A stretch of DNA of 64,000 bases from Mesorhizobium sp. GTDB taxonomy: Bacteria > Pseudomonadota > Alphaproteobacteria > Rhizobiales > Rhizobiaceae. Every line of letters begins with the position of its first letter. The first letter of the stretch is position 1. Made by a program: the position numbers and the translations under genes. The notes beneath the pieces were generated by a model, which was given only the letters and a program-made list of their open reading frames with translations, did not search any database and was not told the DNA's origin. This document shows, in pieces, positions 44,642 through 57,423 of the stretch. The stretch lies in the NCBI RefSeq assembly GCF_004963255.1, contig NZ_SUGA01000010.1, positions 117,033-181,032 of the forward strand, read 5' to 3'.

Positions 44642-44743
44642 CTAAAGCGCGTCGCGATCTTTCAGATTCGCTCCATGCGCTTCAGGTCTTGGTTTTACGC
44701 ATGCCTTTATCCCGAAACCGGATCCCACTTTCGGGAGACATGC
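44642..44743. repeat. Composite palindromic repeat (AAAGCGCGTCGCG and GACATGC family), copy 1
   Basis: CTAAAGCGCGTCGCG (44642-44656) is identical to 54091-54105. A distal hairpin 44699-44743, GCATG..TCCCGAAACCG..TTTCGGGAGACATGC, has a counterpart at 54133-54177. Confidence 0.8.
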
Positions 44744-44826
44744 TTTAAGTTCGTCTTGACGCTGTTCCAGACAGAGAACAACTGCGCATCTTTCCCTAGA
44801 TTGCTTTCGGCGAAAAGGAGAAAGCC

Positions 44827-45330
44827 ATGTCCAATGCGGAAGGTCCCGTCAGCGTCGCGGATTTCCACGCCGCCATGCGGCTCATCGTCGGCAATGTCAG
44901 CGTGATCACCGCTGGCGTAGGCGACGACCGCACCGGCCTCGTCGTCATCTCGGTGGTGTCGGTGTCGGCGGAACCGCCGAAGGTGATTGCCTGCGTCAAC
45001 CGCTCCTCGTCGACCTGGCCGATCATCGAGCGCTACCGGCATTTCGGCGTCAACTCGCTCGGGCCCCAGCACCAGCGGGTGGCTGAGCGCTTCTCCGGCT
45101 TCGGCGGCATCAAGGGCAAGGACCGCTATGAGGGTGCCGAATGGACGACGCTGAAGACGGGCACATCACTGCTCACCGATGCGGTGGCCGCGTTCGACTG
45201 CAGCCTCGACGAGATGATCGACCGCGGCGCGCATTCGATCGTCATCGGCTCGGTCGAGGCGGTGCGGACGCAGGATTCCGGGCAGGCACTGATCTACTGG
45301 CGGGGCGGCTATCGGCCGTTGGAAGCCTGA
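44827..45330 (+). CDS. Flavin reductase family protein
   Basis: The 167-residue protein belongs to the FMN-binding split-barrel flavin reductases: NVSVITAGVGDDRTGLVVISVVSVSAEPPKVIACVNRSSSTW and FGVNSLGPQHQRVAERFSG are typical. Such enzymes supply reduced FMN/FAD to a partner monooxygenase. None is adjacent, although a monooxygenase-like gene lies at 46506-46802. AGGAG precedes ATG 44827. Confidence 0.9.
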   Translation: MSNAEGPVSVADFHAAMRLIVGNVSVITAGVGDDRTGLVVISVVSVSAEPPKVIACVNRSSSTWPIIERYRHFGVNSLGPQHQRVAERFSGFGGIKGKDRYEGAEWTTLKTGTSLLTDAVAAFDCSLDEMIDRGAHSIVIGSVEAVRTQDSGQALIYWRGGYRPLEA

Positions 45331-45342
45331 GGTCTGACGCGA

Positions 45343-46092
45343 TCAGACCGAGGCTTTCTCCGCCAGCACCATGTAGTTGACGTCCATATCCTTCGAGCGC
45401 TGCCAGCGGTCGGCCAGCGGGTGGTAGATGACGCCGGTACGGTCGATCACCGTAAGGCCCGCGGCGCCCAGCGCTTTTTCCAGTTCGTCCGGCCGCACCA
45501 GCTTGCCGAACTGATGCGTGCCGCGCGGCAGCCAGCGCAGCACATATTCGGCGCCGATGATGGCAAGGCCGAGCGCCTTCAGCGTGCGGTTGATCGTGGC
45601 GACGAACATGATGCCGCCGGGGCGGACCATCTGGCCGCATTTGGCGACGAACAGATCGACATCGGCGACATGCTCGACCACTTCCATGTTGAGGATGACG
45701 TCGAAGGTCTCGCCGGCATCGGCCAGTTCTTCGGCCGTCGTGGCCCGATAATCGATGCTCACGCCGACCTCGGCGGCATGCAGCTTGGCCACTTCGATGT
45801 TCGTCGCCGAAGCGTCGGCGCCGACCACTTCAGCGCCTAGCCGGGCCATCGGCTCGCACAGCAAGCCGCCGCCGCAGCCGATATCAAGGAAGCGCAGACC
45901 CTCGAAGGGCCGCGCGGCACGCGGATCGCGGCCGAAGCGGGCGGCCACCTGGTCGCGGATATAGGCAAGCCGAACCGGATTGAACTTGTGCAGCGGACGG
46001 AACTTGCCGTTCGGGTTCCACCATTCGGCGGCAAGGGCGGAAAAGCGTTCCACTTCTCCGGCATCGATGGTCGATCGGCGGGGTTCTGGCAT
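45343..46092 (-). CDS. ubiG: Ubiquinone biosynthesis O-methyltransferase UbiG
   Basis: The 249-residue protein contains [38 protein letters not shown] and the typical UbiG N-terminus [29 protein letters not shown], plus [12 protein letters not shown]. It performs both O-methylations of ubiquinone synthesis. It is complete and of normal length. Convergent with the flavin reductase gene. Confidence 0.96.
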   Translation of the reverse strand: MPEPRRSTIDAGEVERFSALAAEWWNPNGKFRPLHKFNPVRLAYIRDQVAARFGRDPRAARPFEGLRFLDIGCGGGLLCEPMARLGAEVVGADASATNIEVAKLHAAEVGVSIDYRATTAEELADAGETFDVILNMEVVEHVADVDLFVAKCGQMVRPGGIMFVATINRTLKALGLAIIGAEYVLRWLPRGTHQFGKLVRPDELEKALGAAGLTVIDRTGVIYHPLADRWQRSKDMDVNYMVLAEKASV

Positions 46093-46210
46093 AGGCGGTC
46101 TCCTCGGACGTTAGGAAGTCGGGTCCTTGGCGCCAAAAGTCAAGGCAAGGTTTTTTGGCTGCTGCCACACGCGTTCCCGGCAACCCTGCCGCGCGGCCCG
46201 GCGTTCCGCG

Positions 46211-46492
46211 GAGGCAGCCGGCCTTGTCGACGTCGACCTCGGTTTCACACCCGCCACCAATCTTCTGCCGATACGGCGCCTCGATCTTGGCCCCGGCAAG
46301 ACGACGCCCGCCCCAGCCGCCTATCTGGCTTTTCCCCAGCTTGAGCTCGCGCGTCTTGATCAGACCTATCGTCGGCTCGACGAAAGCCGCTACGCCTACG
46401 CCGCATCGGCATTCGGCTACGAGGCCATGCTGACGGTTTCGTCCGCCGGCTTCGTTCTCGATTATCCAGGCCTGTGGCGAAGCGCTGCCTGA
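46211..46492 (+). pseudogene. Truncated DUF1089 (putative glycolipid-binding) protein, C-terminal half
   Basis: VDVDLGFTPATNLLPIRRLDLG through YRYAYAASAFGYEAMLTVSSAGFVLDYPGLWR matches the C-terminal half of the PF06475-type glycolipid-binding domain, which is normally about 180-190 residues. The first half is missing: upstream sequence in all three frames does not continue the domain and lies in the ubiG promoter area. It probably represents a gene eroded by deletion. Confidence 0.6.
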
Positions 46493-46505
46493 GCAAGTTG
46501 CGCGA

Positions 46506-46802
46506 TCAGCGCGACAGCGCAATCTCGGCATGGCTCATGACAACGCTGGCGGGCTCGATCGCCTGGATGGCCTCGCTGTCGCCGATCTCGGCGATGATGC
46601 GGTCGGCCGCCGCCCGGGCCTGATCCAGGCTCCGCCAGCGCACAACGTCCACCCAGGCGCCATCCTCACGCTTCCCGAGGTGACGGGCAAGAAAGCCCGG
46701 CTGCCGGGCGAGCCAGTCGGTCATGACCCCATTGTTGGCGACAAAGCCGGCTTCGGTGCCGGGCTTGAGGCGGAAGGTTACGATTTCCAAGGTCTCGGTC
46801 AT
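46506..46802 (-). CDS. Antibiotic biosynthesis monooxygenase-like (ABM fold) protein
   Basis: The 98-residue protein (from ATG 46802, preceded by GGAG) reads TETLEIVTFRLKPGTEAGFV, WLARQPGFLARHLGKREDGAWVDVVRWRSLDQARAAADRI, a dimeric alpha-beta barrel pattern of the ABM/DUF family. Function is unclear; such folds include haem or quinol-handling enzymes. Confidence 0.7.
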   Translation of the reverse strand: MTETLEIVTFRLKPGTEAGFVANNGVMTDWLARQPGFLARHLGKREDGAWVDVVRWRSLDQARAAADRIIAEIGDSEAIQAIEPASVVMSHAEIALSR

Positions 46803-47015
46803 GAGAATCTCCAAAGGGCGGGTTTCGGCAGTCTATGGCACGATCGGCGACAGAAATCCGTCAGGATGAGCGTTGTCGGGCCGGCTATAGGCTCGCTCGC
46901 TTGCGAAGCCTTGTTGTTTTGGCTAAGGAGGCCGCGCATTTCCGTGCCCGGCTTAACTCCTGGCGTTTCCTTCGGTTCCGGCCTTGCCGGCTTCAGTCAA
47001 AGGCATTTCGCTTCC

Positions 47016-48269
47016 ATGGCGCGTATCGTGATGAAATTCGGCGGAACCTCGGTCGCCGACATCGCCCGCATCCGCAATGTGGCGCGCCATGTCAAACGCG
47101 AGGTCGATGCCGGCCATGACGTAGCGGTCGTGGTTTCGGCGATGGCCGGCAAGACCAACGAACTGGTCGCCTGGACGCGCGAGGCCTCGCCGATGCATGA
47201 CGCGCGCGAATATGACGCGGTCGTCGCCTCGGGCGAACAGGTCACCGCCGGCCTGCTGGCGATCACGCTGCAGAGCATGGGGGTGCACGCCCGCTCGTGG
47301 CAGGGCTGGCAGATCCCGATCAAGACCGACAATGCGCATGGCGCGGCGCGCATCCTCGACATCGACGGCGCTTTCCTGATCAAGCGCTTCGGCGAGGGCC
47401 AGGTGGCGGTGATCGCCGGTTTCCAGGGCATCGGCCCGGACAACCGCATCGCCACCCTCGGCCGCGGCGGCTCAGATACAAGCGCCGTCGCGATCGCGGC
47501 GGCGGTCAAGGCCGACCGCTGCGACATCTACACCGATGTCGACGGCGTCTACACCACCGACCCGCGCATCGAGCCGAAAGCCCGGCGTCTGGCCAAGATT
47601 TCCTTCGAGGAAATGCTCGAAATGGCTTCGCTCGGCGCCAAGGTGCTGCAGGTGCGCTCGGTGGAGCTTGCCATGGTACACAGGGTGCGTACCTTCGTGC
47701 GGTCGTCCTTTGACGATCCCGATGCGCCCGGAATGGGGGATTTGCTCAATCCGCCCGGAACGCTCATTTGCGACGAGGAAGAGATCGTGGAACAGCAGGT
47801 CGTCACCGGAATTGCCTACGCCAAGGACGAAGCGCAGATTTCGCTGCGCCGCGTCGGCGACCGTCCAGGCGTCGCCGCCGGCATTTTCGGCCCGCTGGCC
47901 GAAGCCAACATCAATGTCGACATGATCGTCCAGAACATCTCCGAGGACGGCAAGTTCACCGACATGACCTTCACCGTGCCGTCCGGCGACGTCGACAAGG
48001 CGCTTGCGGTGCTGGAGAAGCTGAAAGCCGAAGTCGGTTACGATGTCGTGCAGTCCGAAGCCGGCATGTCGAAGGTCTCGGTCATCGGCATCGGCATGAG
48101 GAGCCATGCCGGCGTCGCCGCCACCGCCTTCAAGGCCCTGGCCGACAAGGCGATCAACATCCGCGCCATCACCACTTCCGAGATCAAAATCTCGATACTG
48201 ATCGACGGTCCCTATACGGAACTTGCAGTTCGTACTTTGCATTCCGTCTACGGTCTGGATAAGCAATAG
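47016..48269 (+). CDS. lysC: Aspartate kinase
   Basis: The 417-residue protein has the kinase motif KFGGTSVADIARIRNVA, GRGGSDTSAVAIAAAV and two ACT domains in the C-terminus (GVAAGIFGPLAEANINVDMIVQN and HAGVAATAFKALADKAINIRAI) that usually give feedback inhibition by lysine and threonine. It makes beta-aspartyl phosphate for lysine, threonine and methionine. ATG 47016 starts MARIVMKFGG; the upstream open frame is not native. Next to ptsP, as in other rhizobia. Confidence 0.96.
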   Translation: MARIVMKFGGTSVADIARIRNVARHVKREVDAGHDVAVVVSAMAGKTNELVAWTREASPMHDAREYDAVVASGEQVTAGLLAITLQSMGVHARSWQGWQIPIKTDNAHGAARILDIDGAFLIKRFGEGQVAVIAGFQGIGPDNRIATLGRGGSDTSAVAIAAAVKADRCDIYTDVDGVYTTDPRIEPKARRLAKISFEEMLEMASLGAKVLQVRSVELAMVHRVRTFVRSSFDDPDAPGMGDLLNPPGTLICDEEEIVEQQVVTGIAYAKDEAQISLRRVGDRPGVAAGIFGPLAEANINVDMIVQNISEDGKFTDMTFTVPSGDVDKALAVLEKLKAEVGYDVVQSEAGMSKVSVIGIGMRSHAGVAATAFKALADKAINIRAITTSEIKISILIDGPYTELAVRTLHSVYGLDKQ

Positions 48270-48328
48270 CAAGAACTGAGTCAGTTGTTGCGTGAACGCC
48301 GGCCGCGGGAGAAACTGCGGCGGGCGAA

Positions 48329-50623
48329 ATGCCCATTGGAGAACAAGCCGCGATGCGTGATACGGCCGGTGGCCCGCGCGTTCTGCTCAAACGGCTTCGC
48401 GAGCTCATGCAGGAGCCGCTGGAGCCGCAGGAGCGGCTCGACCGCATCGTGCGCGACATCGCCTCCAACATGGTGGCGGAAGTCTGCTCGCTCTATGTGC
48501 TGCGCGCCGACTCCGTGCTCGAGCTCTACGCCACCGAGGGTCTGAACCCGAGCGCTGTCCACCTGTCGCAGCTCAGGCTCGGGCAGGGCCTGGTCGGCAC
48601 GATCGCCGCCAGCGCGCGGCCGCTCAACTTGTCAAACGCGCAGGAGCATCCGGCTTTCGCCTACCTGCCGGAGACGGGCGAAGAGATCTACAATTCCTTC
48701 CTCGGCGTGCCGGTGCTGAGGGCAGGCCGCACGCTGGGCGTGCTGGTGGTGCAGAACAAGACCATGCGCCATTATCGCGACGACGAGGTCGAGGCGCTGG
48801 AAACCACGGCGATGGTGATCGCCGAGATGATCGCCACCGGCGATCTCGCGCGCCTGACCCGGCCCGGGCTGGAACTCGACCTGCGCCGCCCGGCGAGCTT
48901 CACCGGCCTTTCCTTCAATGAGGGCGTCGGCCTTGGCCATGTCGTGCTGCACGAGCCGCGCATCGTCGTCACCAACCTCTTCAACGAGGATAGCGAGGAG
49001 GAGGTGCGCCGGCTGCAGTCCTCGCTCGGTTCGCTTCGGCTCTCCATCGACGACATGCTGGAGCGGCGCGAGGTCGCCTTCGAGGGCGAGCACCGCGAAG
49101 TGCTCGAGGCCTATCGCATGTTCGCCAATGACAGCGGTTGGGTGCGCCGGCTGGAAGAGGCGATCCGCAACGGCCTGACCGCGGAAGCCGCGGTCGAGAA
49201 GGTGCAGAGCGACATGCGCGCGCGCATGCTGCACATGACCGACCCCTATCTGCGCGAGCGGATGAGCGATTTCGACGATCTTGCCAACCGGCTCCTGCGC
49301 CAGCTGATGGGGCGCGGCCCGGAGGACGTCGCGGCTGCGTTGCCCAAGGACGCCATCATCGTCGCCCGTTCGATGGGCGCGGCCGAACTGCTCGACTACC
49401 CGCGCGACAAGCTGCGCGGCCTAGTGCTGGAGGATGGCGCCGCGACCAGCCACGTCGTCATCGTCGCGCGCGCCATGGGCATTCCCGTCGCCGGTCAGAT
49501 GAAGGGCGCCGTTTCCATGGCGGAAAACGGCGATGCCATCATTGTCGACGGCGAGGAAGGCACGATCCATCTGCGGCCGCAGTCCGACCTGGAAGCCGCC
49601 TATGCCGAAAAGGTCCGTTTCCGGGCTCGGCGGCAGGAGGTCTACCGCGAGCTGCGCAAGAAGCCGTCGCTCACCAAGGACGGTGTGCCGGTCGATCTCC
49701 TGATGAATGCCGGTCTGGCCGTCGACCTGCCGCAACTGACCGAGTCGGGCGCCGCCGGCATTGGGCTCTTTCGCACAGAGCTGCAGTTCATGGTCGCCTC
49801 GACCTTCCCGCGCGCCGAGGCGCAGGAGCGGCTTTACCGCGACGTGCTTGATGCCGCGCGCGGCAAGCCGGTCACCTTCCGCACCATCGATATCGGCGGC
49901 GACAAGGTGCTGCCTTATTTCAAGGGCGCGATCCAGGAGGAAAACCCGGCGCTCGGCTGGCGTGCGATCCGGCTGACGCTCGATCGTCCCGGCCTGCTCA
50001 GAACACAGATCCGGGCGCTGCTGAAGGCCAGCGGCGGCCGCGAGCTGAAGCTGATGCTGCCTATGGTGACCGAGCTGTCGGAGATCGCGCAGGCGCGCGA
50101 GATCATCGACCGGGAGGTCCGGCACCTGTCGCGCTTTGCCCATCACCTGCCCACCAGCCTGAAGCTCGGCGCGATGCTGGAAGTGCCCTCGCTCTTGTTC
50201 CAGCTCGACGAATTGATGAAGGCGGTGGATTTCGTTTCGGTCGGCTCCAACGACCTCTTCCAGTTCATGATGGCGGTAGACCGCGGCAACACGCAGCTCG
50301 CCGACCGTTTCGACACGCTTTCGGCGCCGTTCCTGCGGGTGTTGAAGACGATTGCCGATGCCGGCGTGCGCAACAACACGCCGGTGACGCTCTGCGGCGA
50401 GCTTGCCGGCAAGCCTATCTCGGCGATGGCGCTGATCGGCCTCGGCTTCCGCTCGATCTCGATGTCGCCGGCCTCGATCGGTCCGGTCAAGGCGATGCTG
50501 ACTGAGCTGCCGCTGCAGGAGCTGAAAGACTTCTTCAAGGACAATCTGATGGCGCCCAGCCTGGGAACGCCGATGCGGGCGCTGCTGCAGGCGTTTGCCG
50601 ACGACCGCTCCATACCGCTATAG
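48329..50623 (+). CDS. ptsP: Phosphoenolpyruvate-protein phosphotransferase PtsP (EI-Ntr)
   Basis: The 764-residue protein has an N-terminal GAF domain (about 20-165), then the PTS enzyme I domains. The phospho-accepting His375 is in the motif [18 protein letters not shown], and the PEP-binding [13 protein letters not shown] and [16 protein letters not shown] motifs are intact. It starts the nitrogen-related PTS (PtsP-NPr-EIIA-Ntr), which links carbon/nitrogen status to regulation. ATG 48329; ATG 48353 is a close alternative. It lies 59 bp after lysC. Confidence 0.95.
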   Translation: MPIGEQAAMRDTAGGPRVLLKRLRELMQEPLEPQERLDRIVRDIASNMVAEVCSLYVLRADSVLELYATEGLNPSAVHLSQLRLGQGLVGTIAASARPLNLSNAQEHPAFAYLPETGEEIYNSFLGVPVLRAGRTLGVLVVQNKTMRHYRDDEVEALETTAMVIAEMIATGDLARLTRPGLELDLRRPASFTGLSFNEGVGLGHVVLHEPRIVVTNLFNEDSEEEVRRLQSSLGSLRLSIDDMLERREVAFEGEHREVLEAYRMFANDSGWVRRLEEAIRNGLTAEAAVEKVQSDMRARMLHMTDPYLRERMSDFDDLANRLLRQLMGRGPEDVAAALPKDAIIVARSMGAAELLDYPRDKLRGLVLEDGAATSHVVIVARAMGIPVAGQMKGAVSMAENGDAIIVDGEEGTIHLRPQSDLEAAYAEKVRFRARRQEVYRELRKKPSLTKDGVPVDLLMNAGLAVDLPQLTESGAAGIGLFRTELQFMVASTFPRAEAQERLYRDVLDAARGKPVTFRTIDIGGDKVLPYFKGAIQEENPALGWRAIRLTLDRPGLLRTQIRALLKASGGRELKLMLPMVTELSEIAQAREIIDREVRHLSRFAHHLPTSLKLGAMLEVPSLLFQLDELMKAVDFVSVGSNDLFQFMMAVDRGNTQLADRFDTLSAPFLRVLKTIADAGVRNNTPVTLCGELAGKPISAMALIGLGFRSISMSPASIGPVKAMLTELPLQELKDFFKDNLMAPSLGTPMRALLQAFADDRSIPL

Positions 50624-50633
50624 CCATCCCACC

Positions 50634-51713
50634 ATGATCAACCTGCCTCGCGACCGTATGGATCAAGTCGTCAAGCGTTTCGACATGCTCGAAGCGCAGA
50701 TGGCGGCCGGGCCTGCCGCCGATCAATATGTCAAAATGGCTTCCGAATATGCCGACATCCAGGAGATGGTGGGCAAGATCCGGTCGTTGCGAGCCGCCGA
50801 GCAGGAGCAGGCGGATCTTGAGGCGATGCTCGCCGACAAGGCAACCGATGCCGAGATGCGGGCCCTGGCCGAGGCGGACCTGCCGGAGGTCGAGAGCCGC
50901 ATCGAGGCGCTGCAGAAGGACATCCAGATCCTGCTCCTGCCCAAGGATGCGGCCGACGAAAGGAACGCCATCCTCGAAATCCGCGCGGGCACCGGCGGCG
51001 ACGAGGCAGCGCTGTTCGCAGGCGATCTCTTCCGCATGTATGAGCGCTACGCCGCCTCGCGCGGCTGGCGGTTCGAAGTCGTTTCGGCAAGCGACGGCGA
51101 GGTCGGCGGCTACAAGGAAATCATCGCCTCGGTGTCGGGCAAGGGCGTGTTCGCGCATCTGAAGTTCGAATCCGGCGTTCACCGCGTCCAGCGCGTGCCG
51201 GAAACCGAAGCCGGCGGGCGCATCCATACCTCGGCGGCGACGGTCGCCGTGCTGCCCGAGGCCGAGGAGGTCGATATCGATATCCGGCCGGAGGATATCC
51301 GCATCGACACGATGCGCGCCTCGGGGTCCGGCGGCCAGCACGTCAACACCACCGACTCGGCGGTTCGCATCACCCATCTGCCGACCGGCATCATGGTGGT
51401 ACAGGCGGAGAAGTCGCAGCACCAGAACCGGGCGCGCGCCATGCAGATCCTGCGCGCGCGGCTCTACGACCTGGAGCGCAGCCGGGCCGATGAAGAGCGC
51501 TCGTCGTCGCGAAAATCGCAGGTCGGGTCCGGCGACCGGTCGGAGCGCATCCGCACCTACAACTTCCCGCAAGGGCGCGTCACCGACCATCGCATCAACC
51601 TCACGCTCTACAAGCTCGACCGGGTGATGATGGGCGAGCTCGACGAGGTCATCGACGCGCTGATCGCCGACCATCAGTCGAAGCTGCTTGCCGATATGAG
51701 CCTCGATGGCTGA
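50634..51713 (+). CDS. prfA: Peptide chain release factor 1
   Basis: The 359-residue protein has the GGQ motif in [11 protein letters not shown] and the anticodon-like PxT as PET in [14 protein letters not shown], identifying RF1 (UAA/UAG) rather than RF2. [18 protein letters not shown] is also conserved. ATG 50634 follows ptsP by 10 bp. Its 3' end overlaps prmC by 8 nt, matching the enzyme-substrate relation: PrmC methylates the Gln of GGQ. Confidence 0.97.
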   Translation: MINLPRDRMDQVVKRFDMLEAQMAAGPAADQYVKMASEYADIQEMVGKIRSLRAAEQEQADLEAMLADKATDAEMRALAEADLPEVESRIEALQKDIQILLLPKDAADERNAILEIRAGTGGDEAALFAGDLFRMYERYAASRGWRFEVVSASDGEVGGYKEIIASVSGKGVFAHLKFESGVHRVQRVPETEAGGRIHTSAATVAVLPEAEEVDIDIRPEDIRIDTMRASGSGGQHVNTTDSAVRITHLPTGIMVVQAEKSQHQNRARAMQILRARLYDLERSRADEERSSSRKSQVGSGDRSERIRTYNFPQGRVTDHRINLTLYKLDRVMMGELDEVIDALIADHQSKLLADMSLDG

Positions 51714-52584
51714 TCGACTGCCTGCCGGGCTCGGCCCGCTGCTCAGGGCGGCGCGCGAACGTCTGGCCGCCGCCGGTATTGACGATCCAGGGCTCGATTC
51801 CCGGCTGATCGTCGAACATTTCTCCGGCACGACCCGCACCCAGGCCATTGCGGAACCAGGGCAAAAGGTGGGTTCGGCGGCGCTTTCGGCCATCGAAGCG
51901 GCCCTGAGGCGTCGCGTCGCAGGCGAGCCGGCGCACCGCATCCTCGGGTACCGCGAATTCTACGGCTTGCGCCTTTCGCTTTCCCCGGAGACACTTGAGC
52001 CCCGGCCGGACACCGAGACGCTGGTCGACGCCATTCTGCCTTTCGTCAGGACAACGGCGGAAAGGCTGGGCGAATGCCGCATTCTCGACCTCGGCACCGG
52101 CACCGGCGCCATTGCACTGGCCCTGCTCAACGCCGTTCCGGCCGCGATCGCGACCGGCGTCGATATTTCCGAGGGAGCATTGGCGACTGCGGCCGGAAAT
52201 GCCCGGGATCTGGGGCTCGGCGGGCGCTTCAAAGCCTTGCATTCCAACTGGTTCGAAAAAGTTTCGGGGTCCTACCATGTAATTGCCTCGAACCCTCCCT
52301 ATATACCCAGTCAGGAGATTGGAAATCTGCAGGACGAGGTCCGCGATTTCGACCCGCACCGGGCCTTGGATGGCGGTGTGGATGGTTTGGGCCCCTATCG
52401 GGTCATCGCCGCCGAAGCGGTAGGATTTCTGGAAGCGCAAGGCAGAGTAGCGGTCGAGATCGGCCACACGCAGAAAAACGAGGTCAGCGGAATATTCGCG
52501 GCAGCGGGTTATGTGTTAACCGGGACACATCGCGATCTCGGCGGCAATGACAGAGTTCTGGTGTTCGAGCGGCGAAAGCCCTGA
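51706..52584 (+). CDS. prmC: Release factor glutamine methyltransferase
   Basis: The 292-residue protein has [16 protein letters not shown] (SAM-binding motif) and NPPYIPS, the N-methyltransferase NPPY motif, as in HemK/PrmC. The N-terminal helical RF-binding region (residues 1-80) is present. The start lies within the end of prfA. It methylates the GGQ glutamine of release factors. Confidence 0.96.
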   Translation: MADRLPAGLGPLLRAARERLAAAGIDDPGLDSRLIVEHFSGTTRTQAIAEPGQKVGSAALSAIEAALRRRVAGEPAHRILGYREFYGLRLSLSPETLEPRPDTETLVDAILPFVRTTAERLGECRILDLGTGTGAIALALLNAVPAAIATGVDISEGALATAAGNARDLGLGGRFKALHSNWFEKVSGSYHVIASNPPYIPSQEIGNLQDEVRDFDPHRALDGGVDGLGPYRVIAAEAVGFLEAQGRVAVEIGHTQKNEVSGIFAAAGYVLTGTHRDLGGNDRVLVFERRKP

Positions 52585-52888
52585 TGCAGCGCGAAAAAAC
52601 CGCTTGGCAATATAAGGGAATGCAGTTAGGGTCCGGCTCAACCGGATGAGACGAAGCAGGCAGTGCTCCCAGCGATTCGGTTTTCCTTGGAAATAGCTGC
52701 CTTCTTGCGCAAACGACGCCCAAGCTTCGTGCGGGAATCGTCCGGCAAGTGATGTAACCGGAACAGGATGGCACGTGGCGCCAACGCAATTGATGCGGGC
52801 GAACGCCGGTGAAGAAACGAAACGGCTGGCTGCATGAGCGCCTCCGTTCGTGAAGAGTTTTTCGAAAATTCACTATGAAGAGAGTCTA

Positions 52889-53923
52889 ATGAGGCCACAA
52901 CAGCAGAACAGGCGCATGCGCGGTCGCAACAACAATGGCGGCGGTGGCAACAACAACAACCGCAAGGGGCCAAATCCCCTGACCCGCACCTACGAGAGCA
53001 ACGGCCCGGACGTGAAGATCCGCGGATCGGCTCAACAGATCGCCGAAAAATACGCCACACTCGCCCGTGACGCGCAGAGCTCCGGCGACAGGGTGATGGC
53101 GGAGAACTATCTCCAGCACGCCGAGCACTACAATCGCATCATTGCCGCCGCGCAGGCGCAGATGCCGATCCAGAATGCCCAGCAAAACCGCGACGACTTC
53201 GACGACGATCTCGATGAGGATCGTGACGAGTTCGATTCAGTCGGCAACAGCAACGGCGGTGGAGCCGAGGCGCCGGCCGCGGCGAACGGCTCGGGGCCGC
53301 AGCCTGTGATCGAAGGCACGCCGGCTGAGCTCGCCTACAACCAGGAAAACGGCCGCGACAACAACCGGCGCGACAACAACCAGCGCGACAACCGCGACAA
53401 CAATGGCCGCGACCGGCATCGCGACCGCCGCAACGGCGGCTACGGTCAGTATGGCCAGAACGGTCAGCGTGGCGACAACGCCCAGCGCGGCGAGCATGGC
53501 GGCCAGCAGTTCGACCAGAACCGGCGCAATGAGGCCCCGGCGCAGCCCGAGGCCGCTGGAGAGGCCGGAACCCAGGCCGAGCAGGCGCCGCAGTTCGACA
53601 GTTTCTCGCCGGCGGCGCTCGCCGCACAGGCCGAGCTCAACGAAGCCGCCATGGACAATGGCGGCGGTCGCCGGCCGCGGCGTCCGCGCCGCCCGCGCGG
53701 CACCTATGCCGACCAGGCCGCCACTGGCGAACAGGGCGACCAGCCGCAGGGCGCAAGCCCCGAAAATGCGGGCGAAGCACACAACGCGACGAACAATGGC
53801 GGCGAGGCCGGCGCCAAGCCCGCCGAAGAGGCAAGACCGGCAACCGGGCCTGTCGCCAGCGAGCCGGCGCCGGTCGCCGGCGAAGCTCCCGGCGAGCCTG
53901 TGACCGCCGACGCCAACAACTGA
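52889..53923 (+). CDS. DUF4167 domain protein with a long low-complexity tail
   Basis: The 344-residue protein begins MRPQQQNRRMRGRNNNGGGG and has a short DUF4167 domain at about residues 30-90 (LTRTYESNGPDVKIRGSAQQ IAEKYATLARDAQSSGDRVMAENYLQHAEHYNR). The rest is disordered: an acidic Asp run, an Asn/Arg/Asp-rich stretch of the NNRRDNNQRDN type near residue 150-200, then Ala/Glu/Gly-rich tail with RRPRRPRRPRG. The role is unknown; composition resembles RNA-binding or condensate-forming proteins. GAAGAGAG precedes ATG 52889. Rhizobia keep it beside prmC and clpB. Confidence 0.85.
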   Translation: MRPQQQNRRMRGRNNNGGGGNNNNRKGPNPLTRTYESNGPDVKIRGSAQQIAEKYATLARDAQSSGDRVMAENYLQHAEHYNRIIAAAQAQMPIQNAQQNRDDFDDDLDEDRDEFDSVGNSNGGGAEAPAAANGSGPQPVIEGTPAELAYNQENGRDNNRRDNNQRDNRDNNGRDRHRDRRNGGYGQYGQNGQRGDNAQRGEHGGQQFDQNRRNEAPAQPEAAGEAGTQAEQAPQFDSFSPAALAAQAELNEAAMDNGGGRRPRRPRRPRGTYADQAATGEQGDQPQGASPENAGEAHNATNNGGEAGAKPAEEARPATGPVASEPAPVAGEAPGEPVTADANN

Positions 53924-53949
53924 CACAAACGCCATTTCAGGCATTGCAG

Positions 53950-53976
53950 ACGGCGGGGATCTTTCTCCGCCGTTTT
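53950..53976 (+). terminator. Terminator after the DUF4167 gene
   Basis: ACGGCGG pairs with CCGCCGT (53950-53956 and 53967-53973) and TTT follows. Confidence 0.7.
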
Positions 53977-53987
53977 CGTTCGCGCGT

Positions 53988-54034
53988 AGCTAGGGCATTT
54001 CGCCGTTTCACGGAAACGGTGAAATGCCCTAGCT
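53988..54034. repeat. 22-bp stem hairpin, AGCTAGGGCATTTC type
   Basis: Left arm 53988-54009 and right arm 54013-54034 are complementary apart from one G-U pair, with a 3-nt loop ACG. Confidence 0.85.
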
Positions 54035-54046
54035 CTTTGTTTTTAC

Positions 54047-54092
54047 GCAATTCCGGACGGAAAACCGCTCACACTTTTCCTGGAATTGCTCT
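54047..54092. repeat. GCAATTCCGG-type palindromic repeat, copy B
   Basis: GCAATTCCGGACGGAAAACC..TTTTCCTGGAATTGCTCT, matching copy A except for the interior (TCACAC in place of AGCGCGC). Confidence 0.85.
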
Positions 54093-54177
54093 AAAGCGCG
54101 TCGCGGCGCGCTTCAGCTCCCTTTGCTCGCTGCATGTCGCTTGCCCCAAACCGCCGCGCGCTTTTGGGCGACATGCA
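54091..54177. repeat. Composite palindromic repeat, copy 2
   Basis: CTAAAGCGCGTCGCG and the hairpin 54133-54177 (GCATGTCG..CCCCAAACCG..TTTTGGGCGACATGC) parallel 44642-44743. Confidence 0.8.
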
Positions 54178-54333
54178 GTGGAATATTCTGCTTTGATCGG
54201 CATCAAGGCGTCTTGAGGGACCGCAGCCCATACACCATATCTCGGCTGAACAGGGCTCGGCTCCTATGAGCGGGTCCGTCACCGCAATCTGATCCGGTGC
54301 CGCAAAGCGGGCCGGTGACGGAAGGAGACAGAT

Positions 54334-56940
<2,607 letters not shown>

Positions 56941-56964
56941 TCTCCGGCACCTTGGAATGAACAG

Positions 56965-57000
56965 GCGCGTCGCACCGGACCGGTGCGGCGCGCTTTGTTA
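56965..57000 (+). terminator. Terminator after clpB
   Basis: GCGCGTCGCACCG (56965-56977), loop GAC, CGGTGCGGCGCGC (56981-56993) form a 13-bp stem with one G-U pair, followed by TTTGTTATTTT. Confidence 0.87.
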
Positions 57001-57054
57001 TTTTCGGGAACTGCCCATAATCGGCTGCCGATTCGGATAACCGGGAAGGTCTCG

Positions 57055-57423
57055 ATGAAGCTCGACGATTACAACGGCTTCTGCGCTTCGTTGCCCGCCA
57101 CGACGCATGTCGTCCAGTGGGGTGGCGCCCATGTCTGGAAGGTCGGCGGCAAGGTGTTCGCCATCGGCGGCTGGAACGACGGCGGCGAGCTTTTCGTCAC
57201 CTTCAAATGTTCCGAGATGGCCTATGACGTGCTCAAGGATCAGCCGGGCTGCCGGCCGGCGCCCTATCTCGCTTCGCGCGGCATGAAATGGATCCAGCGT
57301 CAGACAAGCCAAAGCATGGATGATGCGGCGCTCAAGGACTATCTGCGCGAAAGCCACCGCCTGGTCGTGCTGAAGCTGACCAGAGAGGCACGCACGCAAT
57401 TGGGGCTCGCGCAGACTGGCTGA
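57055..57423 (+). CDS. MmcQ/YjbR family protein
   Basis: The 122-residue protein follows the YjbR pattern: MKLDDYNGFCASLPATTHVV, WGGAHVWKVGGKVFAIGGW, FKCSEMAYDVLKDQPGCRPAPYLASRGMKWI. The CyaY-like DNA-binding fold is assumed for the family; function unknown. GGGAAGG precedes ATG 57055. An earlier GTG or ATG frame at 56983 overlaps the clpB terminator and is rejected. Confidence 0.87.
   Translation: MKLDDYNGFCASLPATTHVVQWGGAHVWKVGGKVFAIGGWNDGGELFVTFKCSEMAYDVLKDQPGCRPAPYLASRGMKWIQRQTSQSMDDAALKDYLRESHRLVVLKLTREARTQLGLAQTG

Larger units (their letters stand above)
53924..54333. other. 410-bp region between DUF4167 and clpB
   Basis: It holds a terminator (53950-53976), a 22-bp hairpin (53988-54034), repeat copy B (54047-54092) and composite repeat copy 2 (54091-54177). 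The remaining 150 bp should contain the clpB promoter; no sigma-32-like element was identified with confidence. Confidence 0.6.
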
